From: Nonomuraea helvata
GTDB lineage: Bacteria > Actinomycetota > Actinomycetes > Streptosporangiales > Streptosporangiaceae
DNA length: 64,000 bases
Direction of reading: 5' to 3'
Assembly (NCBI RefSeq): GCF_039535785.1
Contig: NZ_BAAAXV010000008.1
Coordinates: 62,001-126,000 of the forward strand
The notes beneath the pieces are model-generated. The model did no database searches. It had not been told where the DNA came from and saw only the letters and a list, made by a program, of their open reading frames with translations. The position numbers and the translations under genes were made by a program. Of this stretch, positions 8,034-16,465 are shown piece after piece (position 1 is the stretch's first letter; the number at the start of each line of letters is the position of its first letter).

Positions 8034-8363
8034 GTGACGACCAGAGAACATGACGCTTCGGTATACGAACAAATGCAGGAGAGCAGTGATTTCCAGGAAT
8101 TGAAACGGCGCTTCCGCGCCTGGACGTTTCCCATGACCGTGGCGTTCTTCGTGTGGTACCTGCTCTACGTGGTGCTGTCCGGCTGGGCGCGCGGCTTCAT
8201 GGGGATCAAGCTGATCGGCGAGATCAACGTCGGCCTCGTCTTCGGGTTGCTCCAGTTCGTCTCCACGTTCCTCATCGCGTGGGCGTACGCGAGGCACGCC
8301 GAGAAGAAGCTCGACCCGATCGCCGACAAGCTCCGCCACGAGGTTGAGGAGAAGACCAAGTGA
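8034..8363 (+). CDS. DUF485 family membrane protein (YjcH-like, ActP partner)
   Basis: A protein of 109 residues with a GTG start and GGAGG ribosome site. Two membrane spans (about 33-52 and 65-87) carry the DUF485 pattern, for example FPMTVAFFVWYLLYVVLSGW. In many bacteria this small protein is encoded directly before the acetate/cation symporter and is thought to assist it. Here the stop overlaps the GTG start of the symporter gene, so the two are translationally coupled. Confidence 0.92.
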   Translation: MTTREHDASVYEQMQESSDFQELKRRFRAWTFPMTVAFFVWYLLYVVLSGWARGFMGIKLIGEINVGLVFGLLQFVSTFLIAWAYARHAEKKLDPIADKLRHEVEEKTK

Positions 8364-10000
8364 GCTCCACGACCCTGGGGATGATCCTCTTCCTCACCTT
8401 CGTCGCCGGGACGCTGGGGATCACGTTCTGGGCGAGCCGCCAGACCAAGACGGCCGCCGACTACTACGCCGGCGGCCGGTCGTTCACCGGCGTGCAGAAC
8501 GGGCTGGCCATCGGCGGCGACTACATGTCGGCCGCGTCCTTCCTCGGCATCGCGGGCATCATCGCGCTGTCCGGCTACGACGGGTTCCTGTACTCGATCG
8601 GGTTCCTGGTCGCCTGGCTGGTCGCGCTGCTGCTGGTGGCCGAGCTGATGCGGAACTCCGGCAAGTTCACCATGGCCGACGTGCTGGCGTTCCGGATGAG
8701 CCCGCGCCCGGTGCGCACGGCGGCCGGCGTGTCCACGATCGTGGTCAGCATCTTCTACCTGCTGGCCCAGATGGTGGGCGCGGGCGCGCTGGTCGGCCTG
8801 CTGCTCGGCATCACCAGCGACGCGGGCAAGGCGTGGACGATCGTCGGCGTGGGCGCGCTGATGATCGTGTACGTGGTCTTCGGCGGCATGAAGGGCACCA
8901 CCTGGGTGCAGATCGTCAAGGCGGTGCTCCTCATGAGCGGCGCCGCGCTCGTGACGGTGCTGGTGCTGGGCAAGTTCGGCTTCAACCTGTCGTCCCTGCT
9001 CGGCCAGGCCGCCGCCACCAGCGGCCCCAAGGCGAACCCCGGCAACTTCCTCATCCCCGGCCTGAAGTACGGCACCGACGCCCAGGGGCTGGTCGGCAAG
9101 ATCGACCTCATCAGCCTGGGCCTCGCCCTCGTGCTCGGCACCGCGGGCCTGCCGCACATCCTCATCCGCTTCTACACCGTCCCCACCGCCAAGGACGCCC
9201 GCAAGTCGGTCCTGTGGGGCATCGGCATCATCGGTGTGTTCTACCTGCTGACTCTGGTCCTCGGCTTCGGCGCGGCGGCCCTGGTCGGCAAGGAGGCGAT
9301 CGTCAAGGGCGACAAGGCAGGCAACACGGCCGCCCCGATGCTGGCCGAGAAGATCGGCCAGGAGATCTTCGGCTCGGTCGGCGGAACGATCCTGCTGGCC
9401 CTCATCGGCGCCGTCGCCTTCGCCACGATCCTCGCCGTGGTGGCCGGCCTCACGCTGGCCTCCTCCTCCAGCTTCTCCCACGACCTGTACGCGCACGTCT
9501 TCAAGCGCGGCCAGGCCACCGAGCGGCAGGAGGTCGTGGTGGCCCGGGTGTCCGCCCTGGTCATCGGCGCCATCGCGATCGGCCTGGGCATCCTGGCCCA
9601 GGGGCAGAACGTCGCCTTCCTGGTCTCCCTGGCCTTCGCCGTCGCGGCCTCCGGCAACCTGCCGGCGATCCTCTACAGCCTGTTCTGGAAGCGGTTCAAC
9701 ACGACGGGCGCCGTCTCGGCCATCTACGGCGGCCTCGGGTCCGCCCTGATCCTGGTCATCTTCTCGCCCGTCGTCTCCGCGCCGACGCCCCCGGCGGGGA
9801 CCGCGGTGACGGCGCTGATCCACGGCGTGGACTTCCACTGGTTCCCGCTGAGCAACCCGGGCATCGTGTCGATCCCGATCGGCTTCCTGTGCGGGTGGCT
9901 CGGCACGATTCTCAGCAAGGAGTACAACGCCGGCAAGTACGCCGAGATGGAGGTCCGCTCCCTCACCGGTGTCGGCGCCGAGAAGGCCACCCAGCACTGA
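8360..10000 (+). CDS. actP: Cation/acetate symporter (sodium:solute symporter family)
   Basis: A protein of 546 residues of the SSS family with about 13 membrane spans. It contains the ActP-like start STTLGMILFLTFVAGTLGIT, the early signature YYAGGRSFTGVQNGLAIGGD and the conserved GLPHILIRFYTVPTAKDAR loop. It would import acetate, or a related short monocarboxylate, with sodium or protons. The GTG start overlaps the stop of the DUF485 gene. A strong hairpin follows at 10051-10085. The long open frame on the opposite strand is a codon-bias shadow. Confidence 0.93.
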   Translation: MSSTTLGMILFLTFVAGTLGITFWASRQTKTAADYYAGGRSFTGVQNGLAIGGDYMSAASFLGIAGIIALSGYDGFLYSIGFLVAWLVALLLVAELMRNSGKFTMADVLAFRMSPRPVRTAAGVSTIVVSIFYLLAQMVGAGALVGLLLGITSDAGKAWTIVGVGALMIVYVVFGGMKGTTWVQIVKAVLLMSGAALVTVLVLGKFGFNLSSLLGQAAATSGPKANPGNFLIPGLKYGTDAQGLVGKIDLISLGLALVLGTAGLPHILIRFYTVPTAKDARKSVLWGIGIIGVFYLLTLVLGFGAAALVGKEAIVKGDKAGNTAAPMLAEKIGQEIFGSVGGTILLALIGAVAFATILAVVAGLTLASSSSFSHDLYAHVFKRGQATERQEVVVARVSALVIGAIAIGLGILAQGQNVAFLVSLAFAVAASGNLPAILYSLFWKRFNTTGAVSAIYGGLGSALILVIFSPVVSAPTPPAGTAVTALIHGVDFHWFPLSNPGIVSIPIGFLCGWLGTILSKEYNAGKYAEMEVRSLTGVGAEKATQH

Positions 10001-10050
10001 CGTCCGCTCCCTGAAGGCGCCTTTCTCCCCTCCGAAGGCGCCCGTCCCCG

Positions 10051-10085
10051 AAAGGGCCCGGTCTCGCCCCGAGACCGGGCCCTTT
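10051..10085 (+). terminator. Strong hairpin terminator after actP
   Basis: A perfect 16-bp stem runs from AAAGGGCCCGGTCTCG (10051-10066) to its complement at 10070-10085 across a 3-base loop, starting 51 bases after the actP stop. The rest of 10001-10200 shows no gene. Confidence 0.85.
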
Positions 10086-10207
10086 CCCTGCGCCGGTCCC
10101 GCGTCGTGCCGCATCCACCGAGCCCGCCACGCGCTCCTCAGTGCGCCCTTTCGGGGGCGCGGCCCGGCAGATGTGACCGCTGTCCGCGCACCCTGGGAGA
10201 TCAGTGG

Positions 10208-10262
10208 TTGACGGGGTTTCAGCGGTATGGGTACGTTCTCATATGTGTGAACGTTTCCACAC
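10208..10262 (+). promoter_or_regulatory. Promoter with LacI-type operator, before decayed ABC importer
   Basis: A -35-like TTGACG (10208-10213) and a weak -10 TACGTT (10232-10237) are 18 bases apart. They are followed at once by GTGTGAACGTTTCCACAC (10245-10262), a near-palindrome centred on AACGTT. Similar operator sequence occurs at 13432-13447 and 16412-16427. The layout matches the ROK kinase promoter, so all three may answer to the LacI protein encoded at 15316-16356 (inference). Confidence 0.5.
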
Positions 10263-10314
10263 TGGTCGTCATGTGGCCGTCATCAGCAGGCTTGCCTGGA
10301 GGCGAAACCCCCCG

Positions 10315-10822
10315 ATGCGAACCCCACTCGTCCGCTGGTCCCTCCTGCCGGTGTCGCTGGCACTGGCACTCACCTCGTGCGCCAAGGGCACCGGCGGAGG
10401 GGCGTCGGCGACCTCGTCGGCGGGTCAGTTCAACCCCGGCGCCAATGGTCGGCACCCTCACCCCGCTGTGGGCCCAGAACCTGTTCGGCAGCGCCTTCCT
10501 CGACGGGGCGGACAACTGGAAGATCTTCACCAGGATCGCGCTGCCGCTGTGCCGGCCCGCGGTCGTGGTGACGCTGCTGTTCGAGTTCCAGGCGGCCTGG
10601 ACGGACCTGATGCGGCCGCTGATCTATCTGCGCGACTCCGCCACGTTCACCGTGCCGCGCGGGCTGAAGGCGCTGCTCGACCAGTTCGGGTTCGGCGGCG
10701 AGTGGCACTGGGAGATCGTCATGACCGCCAGCGTGATCACCACGATCCCGATGATCATCCTGTTCTTCCTCGGCCAGAAACATTTCGTCAGGGGCATCGC
10801 GACCACAGGGAGCAAGGGATGA
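10315..10822 (+). pseudogene. Remnant of a sugar ABC importer operon (binding-protein signal peptide joined to permease C-terminus)
   Basis: A GGAGG site and the ATG at 10315 start a normal lipoprotein N-terminus (MRTPLVRWSLLPVSLALALT, then SCAKG, with the lipobox cysteine). After about 40 residues the coherent sequence stops near 10440. From about 10443 a different frame encodes the C-terminal part of a MalG-type permease: VGTLTPLWAQNLFGSAF, then DGADNWKIFTRIALPLCRPA, then three hydrophobic stretches to the TGA at 10822. The permease piece itself lacks the usual 20-odd residues between GSAFL and DGADNW. The simplest reading is a large deletion joining the first and last genes of a three-gene importer operon out of frame, plus a second small deletion in the permease. 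Promoter and operator upstream remain. Confidence 0.8.
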
Positions 10823-10851
10823 GCCACCTCCACGGGAACGTCGGCTGAACC

Positions 10852-12561
10852 ATGCGGATCACCACCACCGACCAGGCGTACCACCTGGACGCCGGCTCCT
10901 ACCGGCTGACGGTCTCGCGTACCGACCCCAGCGCCGAGCTGGAAGGCTGGATGACGCTCAGCCTGATCGCCTCGGTCGACACCGCGGGCGGGCGCGACGA
11001 GACGTACGAGACGCTGCCGCCCGTGCTCGCCGAGCGCGACGGCGAGGCGATCTTCGACTTCCCCCAGCGTTCGACCGGGTGGGAGGCGAAGACGGTCCGG
11101 CTGACCTGCACTCCCGAGACGATCGCGGTGGAGGTGCGCGTCGAGGGCCACGGCGTGATCGGCGACGTGACGCTGCTCGGCGGGCGGGCCGTGCTCAACA
11201 CCAGGGCGGCGGGCACGTTCCGCACGGGGCTGCACGCCCGTGGCGTCTTCAACCCCACGCCCACCCACCCGGTGCAGGTGGTGCGGCCGGTGTCGGTGCC
11301 GCTCGCGCTCACCGTGATCGGCGACGCCTCGCCGGGCCGCCTCCATGCGGTCTTCTCGCCGCCGCCGCTGGTGCTGGCCTTCTGCAAGGAGGAGCCGGAC
11401 GGCGCCACCGCCGTGCCCGGCGGTCCCTGGCTGGGGGCCTCGGTCCGCGCGGGCATCGAGGACCTGACCTTCACCGAGCTCGGGTACGAGCCGCTGGACG
11501 GCGGCGCGCTGCTCCGCTTCGACTACGAGTGCCACACCCTGGTGAGCGGGACCTGGCGGTCACCGGCCGTCGTGTTCCGGGCGGCGTCGTCGCCGTGGGA
11601 GGCGATCTCGCACCACCGGGAGGACCTGGCCGCGCACGGCCTGGCCGCACCCGCCGGCGAGCGGCACGACTGGTGGAGCAGGCCGATCTTCTGCGGCTGG
11701 GGCGCGCAGTGCGCCAGGGCCGACGGCGTCTCGCCGACCGAGCTGGCCCGCCAGGAGCTCTACGACGAGTGGCTGTCCAGGCTGGAGGAGCACGGTATCG
11801 TGCCGGGGACCGTCGTGATCGACGACCGGTGGCAGCTCACGTACGGCGACCCGGCGCCCGATCCGGCGAAGTGGCCCGCGCTGGGGGAGTGGATCGCCGC
11901 CAGGCACGCGCGCGGGCAGCGCGTGCTGCTGTGGTGGCGGGCGTGGGCCCCTGACGGGCTGCCCGCCGAGGAGTGCGTGACGGACGCGGGCGGCCGTCCC
12001 GTGGCCGCCGACCCCTCGAACCCGGCCTACCGGCGCAGGATCCGTACGATCATGGAGAGGCTGCTCGGCGACCTCGGGGCCGACGGGTTCAAGGTCGACT
12101 TCACGCAGCGGTTCCCCAGCGGGTCGCACCTGAAGTCCTACGGGACCACCTGGGGGCTCGCCCTCCTGCACGAGCTGCTGAAGACCATGTACGAGGCCGC
12201 CAAGAGCGTCAAGCCCGACGCCCTCATGGTCACGCACACCCCGCATCCGGCGTTCGGCGACGTCACCGACATGATCCGGCTCAACGACGTGCTCGAGCTG
12301 GACCCCCACGGCGTCCCCGTCCCCGCCGTCGACCAGCTCCGCTTCCGCCACGCGGTGGCCACCCGCGCCATGCCGGGGCACCTGATCGACACCGACCAGT
12401 GGCCGATGCCGAGCAGGGCGGACTGGCTCGCGTACGCCGAGGCGCAGCCCGCGCTCGGCGTGCCCGCCCTGTACTACGTCGAGTCCATCGACAACTCCGG
12501 CGAGCCGATCAGGGGGGGCGACCTGGACCTCGTGGCGAACTGGTGGCGAAGCGACTGGTGA
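10852..12561 (+). CDS. Glycoside hydrolase, TIM-barrel clan GH-D-like (alpha-galactosidase/GH31-GH36 type)
   Basis: A protein of 569 residues without a signal peptide. An N-terminal beta-rich region (to about 270) precedes a TIM barrel. The barrel has GTVVIDDRWQ (D324-D325) and GFKVDFTQRFP, where D416 sits in the KxDF motif that supplies the nucleophile in GH31/GH36-type retaining enzymes. The exact family and substrate cannot be fixed; an intracellular alpha-galactosidase or related exo-glycosidase is the best guess. It starts 29 bases after the permease remnant and is probably the surviving tail of that operon. Its 3' end abuts the broken GH84-like gene on the other strand. Confidence 0.8.
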   Translation: MRITTTDQAYHLDAGSYRLTVSRTDPSAELEGWMTLSLIASVDTAGGRDETYETLPPVLAERDGEAIFDFPQRSTGWEAKTVRLTCTPETIAVEVRVEGHGVIGDVTLLGGRAVLNTRAAGTFRTGLHARGVFNPTPTHPVQVVRPVSVPLALTVIGDASPGRLHAVFSPPPLVLAFCKEEPDGATAVPGGPWLGASVRAGIEDLTFTELGYEPLDGGALLRFDYECHTLVSGTWRSPAVVFRAASSPWEAISHHREDLAAHGLAAPAGERHDWWSRPIFCGWGAQCARADGVSPTELARQELYDEWLSRLEEHGIVPGTVVIDDRWQLTYGDPAPDPAKWPALGEWIAARHARGQRVLLWWRAWAPDGLPAEECVTDAGGRPVAADPSNPAYRRRIRTIMERLLGDLGADGFKVDFTQRFPSGSHLKSYGTTWGLALLHELLKTMYEAAKSVKPDALMVTHTPHPAFGDVTDMIRLNDVLELDPHGVPVPAVDQLRFRHAVATRAMPGHLIDTDQWPMPSRADWLAYAEAQPALGVPALYYVESIDNSGEPIRGGDLDLVANWWRSDW

Positions 12562-13430
12562 CGGGGCGGTCCAGCACCGCCCGCACGAACGGCGGGATGA
12601 CGCGGCGCAGCACGTTCGCCTCGTGCGCCTCGGCACGCTCGAGCGCCCGCTCCACCTCGGCGGTCGGGCCGCCACCCGGCGTCTCGGCGAGCAGGTCGAG
12701 CCAGCTTGGGCGGGATGTCGTCGAAGAGCAGCGCGAACTCCCGCACGCCCACGTCCCACACCTGCTCGGCCTTGGCCCGCAGCGCCGCCCGCTCGGCCGG
12801 GTCGCTGCAGACAGACCATCGACAGGCCGGGACTCAGCGCGAACACGAACCTCACGTGCTGCGCCGCCGCCTCCGCGACCAGCTCGCCCAGCCTCGCCAG
12901 GTCCGCCTCCGGGTACGGCTCCCGCCACCGCTCCCGGTGGAACGGGTCGTCCTTCGGGCGTACACGTACGCGTTGAGCTTGTGCCTGGCGGAGAAGCGCA
13001 GGTGCGCCATCCGGTCGGCGTGCGTCCACGGGGTGCCGTAGAAGCCCTCGATGGTGCCCCGGAGCGGCAGGTCCGGCCAGTCGCGGATGTCGGACTCGGG
13101 CACGCACGCCCGGTGCTCGTCACACGGGGCCGCCACGAGGGCGAGCAGCGTCTGCGCCCCGTAGAACGCGCCCGCGGGGTCCGCCCCGACGATCACCACG
13201 CCGGTCTCGTCGGCGGTCAGCGCGTATCCCTCGGGAGGCAGCTCGACGTCCGCGTCGATCCGCACCTCGATGACCAGGGGCCCGGGGGGCGGGGCGAGGG
13301 CGGCGCGCAGGGCGGTCAGGGCGGTGGTCGCGGCCGGGGCGCCCTGGATCCGGCATCTGGTCAGATCGACATGGGACCGGCCGATGGCAGCCTTGTGCGG
13401 AACGGGAACGATCCAGTCAAGGGCCTCCAT
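12562..13430 (-). pseudogene. Broken GH84-type beta-N-acetylglucosaminidase (O-GlcNAcase-like)
   Basis: Starting at the ATG at 13430, the N-terminal domain and the GH84 signature are clear: DLPLRGTIEGFYGTPWTHAD, then RFSARHKLNAYVYA. The frame then breaks three times. Near 12955-12959 one C is missing before PKDDPFHRERWREPYP. At about 12807-12815 a tandem CAGA adds four bases after SPGLSMVC. Near 12706 one extra base follows FALLFDDIPP, which holds the catalytic Asp pair. The last recognisable stretch (WLDLLAETPGG to FVRAVLDRPVTSR) runs into the neighbouring gene, so the C-terminal part is also gone. No functional product is expected. Confidence 0.85.
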
Positions 13431-13454
13431 TGTGGGAACGATACCGGATAGAAT
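13414..13454 (+). promoter_or_regulatory. Promoter with LacI-type operator for the double MBL gene
   Basis: TAGAAT (13449-13454) lies 8 bases before the GTG at 13463, which fits a leaderless transcript. Between it and a weak -35 the operator-like TGTGGGAACGATACC (from 13431) shares a 12-base core, TGTGGGAACGAT, with the ROK kinase promoter at 16412. It overlaps the ATG of the divergent GH84 pseudogene. Confidence 0.5.
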
Positions 13455-13462
13455 CGCGCCTC

Positions 13463-15319
13463 GTGAGCAACGATGTGACCGAAGTTGTCCCAGGTGTCTT
13501 CCGCATTGCGGACACCTGCAACGTCTACGTCATCGCCGCTCCTGCCGGAGGAGAGGAACGCACGGGGATCGCCGTCGACTTCGGTTCGGGGCGCGCGCTG
13601 GACCTCCTCGACGAGCTCGGCCTCGACCGCCTCACCGACGTCCTGATGACGCACCACCACCGCGACCAGGCCCAAGGACTGCGGAGAGCGGTCGAGTCCG
13701 GTGTGCGGGTGCACGTGCCGCCCGTCGAGCGCGACCTGTTCGAGCGGGTCGACGAGATGTGGACGGGCCGGCAGATCAGCAACGACTACGACCTGCGCGA
13801 CGACCGGTTCTCGCTGCTCGACCCCGTGCCGGTCGCCGGCGTCGTGCCCGAATACCGGACGGCGAACTACGGAGGGATCGACGTACGCGTCCTGCCCACG
13901 CCAGGGCACACCCCCGGCTCCGTGACGTACATCGTCGGGCGGGTCGCGTTCACCGGTGATCTGATCTACGCGCCTGGAAAGGTGTGGTCGCTGGCCGCCA
14001 CCCAGTGGTCGTACACCGAGAACGAGGGCCCCGCCATGGTCATCCTGAGCTCCGAGCTGCTGCGGCGGGAGGAGCTCGGCGTGCTGCTGCCCTCGCATGG
14101 CGAGCCGATGACCGACCCCCAGGAGGCGCTCGAGCAGCTCTCCACCGCCATGCAGCGCTACGTCGACTTCCGCCGCCCCCACCCCTGGGACGTCAGAGGA
14201 CTGCTGGCCAACCCTTTCGTTCAGGTGACCCCCCACCTGCTCATGAACAGGAGCAGCCAGTCGTACAGCTATGTGCTGCTGTCGGAATCGGGCGCGGCCA
14301 TGGTGTTCGACTTCGGGTACGACATGTCCACCGGCCTCGTGCACAACACCTCCCGCGCGGCCCGCCGCCCCTGGCTGGCCTCCATGCCGGCGCTGCGCGA
14401 GCACTACGGCGTCACGAGCGTCGAGGTCGCCCTGCCCACCCACTACCACGACGACCACGTGGCGGGCATGCCGCTGCTGCGCGACGTCGAGGGCACGGAG
14501 ATCTGGGCGCCGTCCCACATCGCCCCCATCCTGGCCACGCCGCTCCACCACGACCTGCCGTGCCAGTGGTTCGAGCCCATCCCCGCCGACCGGGTGCTCG
14601 GCCTGGGGGAGACGGTGCGCTGGCGGGAGTACGAGATCACCGTGCACGACCTGCCGGGGCACACCCTGTTCGCGGCGGCGTACGAGTTCGAGGTGGACGG
14701 GCACCGGGTGCTCGTCACAGGGGACCAGCAGGACGGGATGGGCATACCGGGCGCCGGTGAGTCGGCACGCCAGGAAGTTCTGAATTTTCAGTACAAAAAC
14801 CGGTTCCAGATCGAGGACTACCGGAAGAGCGCCGCTCTCTACCGCCGCCTGCGCCCCGACCTGATGGTCAGCGGCCACTGGCGGCCCCGCTGGGTGGACG
14901 ACGACTACCTGCACATGATGACCGAGCGCGGCGAGGAACTCGTCGCGCTCCACCACGACCTGCTCCCGCTCGACCGCCTCGACCTCGGGGCCGACGGCGT
15001 GCTGTGCCGCCTGACCCCGTACTACGCGAGCGTCCGCGCAGGGGGCGAGCTCACGCTGACGGTCACCGTACGCAACCCGTGGCCGGACAAGGCCCTGGCC
15101 ACCATCGAGCCGGTCGTCCCGCCGGGCTGGCGCCTCGAGCAGGGGTCTGTGACGCTAAGGCTCCCCGGAGGGGGTATGGAGCAGGTACATCTCCGTCTTG
15201 GCGCGGACGTCGTGCCGCGACGCCGCGTTCGTCTCGCAGTCGACTTGACCATCGGCGATCTGCGCCTCGGGCAGCACGCGGAGGCGCTGGTCGACGTGGT
15301 CGGGGAAGGGATCCGATGA
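13463..15319 (+). CDS. Double metallo-beta-lactamase-fold hydrolase with C-terminal beta-sandwich
   Basis: A protein of 618 residues with two metallo-beta-lactamase domains. The first has THHHRDQ (H64 to Q69), where the last His of HxHxDH is replaced by Gln, then PTPGHTPGS and FTGD. The second has the canonical THYHDDH (H327 to H332), DLPGHT and TGDQQD. A C-terminal region (about 510-610) with RAGGELTLTVTVRNPW and PPGWRLEQGSVTL resembles the NEW3 beta-sandwich attached to alpha-galactosidases. The GTG start is preferred over an in-frame ATG 33 bases upstream, which would sit on the operator. Substrate is unknown. Its stop overlaps the start of the LacI gene, so it is co-regulated with the glycan genes. 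Confidence 0.8.
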   Translation: MSNDVTEVVPGVFRIADTCNVYVIAAPAGGEERTGIAVDFGSGRALDLLDELGLDRLTDVLMTHHHRDQAQGLRRAVESGVRVHVPPVERDLFERVDEMWTGRQISNDYDLRDDRFSLLDPVPVAGVVPEYRTANYGGIDVRVLPTPGHTPGSVTYIVGRVAFTGDLIYAPGKVWSLAATQWSYTENEGPAMVILSSELLRREELGVLLPSHGEPMTDPQEALEQLSTAMQRYVDFRRPHPWDVRGLLANPFVQVTPHLLMNRSSQSYSYVLLSESGAAMVFDFGYDMSTGLVHNTSRAARRPWLASMPALREHYGVTSVEVALPTHYHDDHVAGMPLLRDVEGTEIWAPSHIAPILATPLHHDLPCQWFEPIPADRVLGLGETVRWREYEITVHDLPGHTLFAAAYEFEVDGHRVLVTGDQQDGMGIPGAGESARQEVLNFQYKNRFQIEDYRKSAALYRRLRPDLMVSGHWRPRWVDDDYLHMMTERGEELVALHHDLLPLDRLDLGADGVLCRLTPYYASVRAGGELTLTVTVRNPWPDKALATIEPVVPPGWRLEQGSVTLRLPGGGMEQVHLRLGADVVPRRRVRLAVDLTIGDLRLGQHAEALVDVVGEGIR

Positions 15320-16356
15320 CCACAGAGCGGCGCGGCCCCCTCAGCCGTTCCAGGCGGCCCACGATCAAGGACGTGGCGGAGGCCGCCGGAGTCTCGCGTT
15401 CCACCGTCTCGCGGGCCCTGACCGGGCGCGGGTATGCCGCCAGCGACGTGCGCGAGCGCGTGCTGCGGGCGGCGGCCGAGCTCGGCTACGTGCCCGACGT
15501 GATGGCCCGCACGCTCAAACAGCAGGTGAGCAGGTCGGTCGGCGTCCTGGTGAGCGACCTGCGCAACCCGTTCTACGCGGAGCTGGCCGCGGGGGCCAGC
15601 AGCGAGGCCCGCGAGCGCGGCTACACGATGGTGCTGGCGGACACGAGCCTGTCGGCCGAGACGGAGAGCGAGGCCGCCGAGGCGCTCGTCGCGCTCAGGG
15701 TGGCCGGGGTGATCGTGACACCCAACTCCCCGGCGGTGTCCACCTACCTCGGCTCCCACGGCATCCCGGTCGTCGAGGTGGACCGGCAGTTCGCGGCGGG
15801 CTCGACCGACGGCGTCGTGGTCGGCAACCGCGTCGGCGCCCGCACCGCCACGACCCACCTGGTCGAGCTGGGCCATCGCAGGATCGCGCTGTTCATCGAC
15901 GAGACCGACTGGACCACCGGCTACGAGAGGTACCACGGCTATCTGGAGGCGCTCGGCGCGGCCGACATCAAGGTCGATCCCGATCTGGTCGTGGCGTCGG
16001 GCTGGGACGTGGCCGACTCGCGGCGCAGGGCGCTCGACATGCTGTCCGGGCCCAACCGGCCCACGGCCGTCTTCGCCGCCAACAACGTGCTCGCCGAGGG
16101 CGTCTGGCGGGCGATCGGCGAGCTGGGACTGCGGCCGCCCGAGGAGATCAGCCTCGTGGCCTTCGACGACGCGCCGTGGATGAGCATGGTCTCGCCCCAG
16201 GTCAGCGCCGTCGCCCAGGACACGTTCAACCTGGGCGCGGCCGCCGTGCGCAGGCTGGACGAGCGGATCGAGATGCCCGACGCCGACTCGGTCACCACCG
16301 TGCTGGGGGTGCGGCTCGTCGCGCGCGAGTCCACCGCACCGCCTCCCGTGGGCTGA
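15316..16356 (+). CDS. LacI-family transcriptional regulator of the glycan locus
   Basis: A protein of 346 residues. The helix-turn-helix reads TIKDVAEAAGVSRSTVSRAL (about 16-35) and is followed by the hinge helix VMARTLKQQVSRSVGVLVSD and a complete sugar-binding effector domain. The ATG at 15316 overlaps the stop of the MBL gene (ATGA), so this regulator is made from the same transcript. The shared operator motif at 10245, 13432 and 16412 flanks exactly the transcription units around it, making it the most likely repressor of the glycan locus, including itself (inference). Confidence 0.92.
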   Translation: MTTERRGPLSRSRRPTIKDVAEAAGVSRSTVSRALTGRGYAASDVRERVLRAAAELGYVPDVMARTLKQQVSRSVGVLVSDLRNPFYAELAAGASSEARERGYTMVLADTSLSAETESEAAEALVALRVAGVIVTPNSPAVSTYLGSHGIPVVEVDRQFAAGSTDGVVVGNRVGARTATTHLVELGHRRIALFIDETDWTTGYERYHGYLEALGAADIKVDPDLVVASGWDVADSRRRALDMLSGPNRPTAVFAANNVLAEGVWRAIGELGLRPPEEISLVAFDDAPWMSMVSPQVSAVAQDTFNLGAAAVRRLDERIEMPDADSVTTVLGVRLVARESTAPPPVG

Positions 16357-16376
16357 CTCTTCTTCCGTCCGGCGCG

Positions 16377-16428
16377 TTGACCCGTGGGGAAAGCGCGCCT
16401 TAGGATCCCCGTGTGGGAACGATGTCAC
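16377..16428 (+). promoter_or_regulatory. Promoter and LacI-type operator for the ROK-SIS-GH38 operon
   Basis: TTGACC (16377-16382) and TAGGAT (16401-16406) form a -35/-10 pair with an 18-base spacer. The operator-like GTGTGGGAACGATGTCAC (16411-16428) covers the expected transcription start, which would let a repressor block initiation. The 12-base core TGTGGGAACGAT is identical to that at 13431. Confidence 0.6.
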
Positions 16429-16465
16429 AACTCTTCGCGTGGCGCTCGTTCCGGTCGGAGGTCCC

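Noticed and set aside
8165..10114. A very long open frame antisense to the DUF485/actP genes (649 codons).
   Set aside because: The translation is low-complexity Arg/Asp/Gly/His-rich with no family motif, and is produced by GC-biased wobble positions of the real plus-strand genes. The same applies to long antisense frames over the GH38 and GH35 genes.
10819..10848. A nine-codon frame overlapping the permease remnant stop, just before the glycosidase gene.
   Set aside because: It could be the first codons of a lost operon gene, but nine residues are not enough to support a call.
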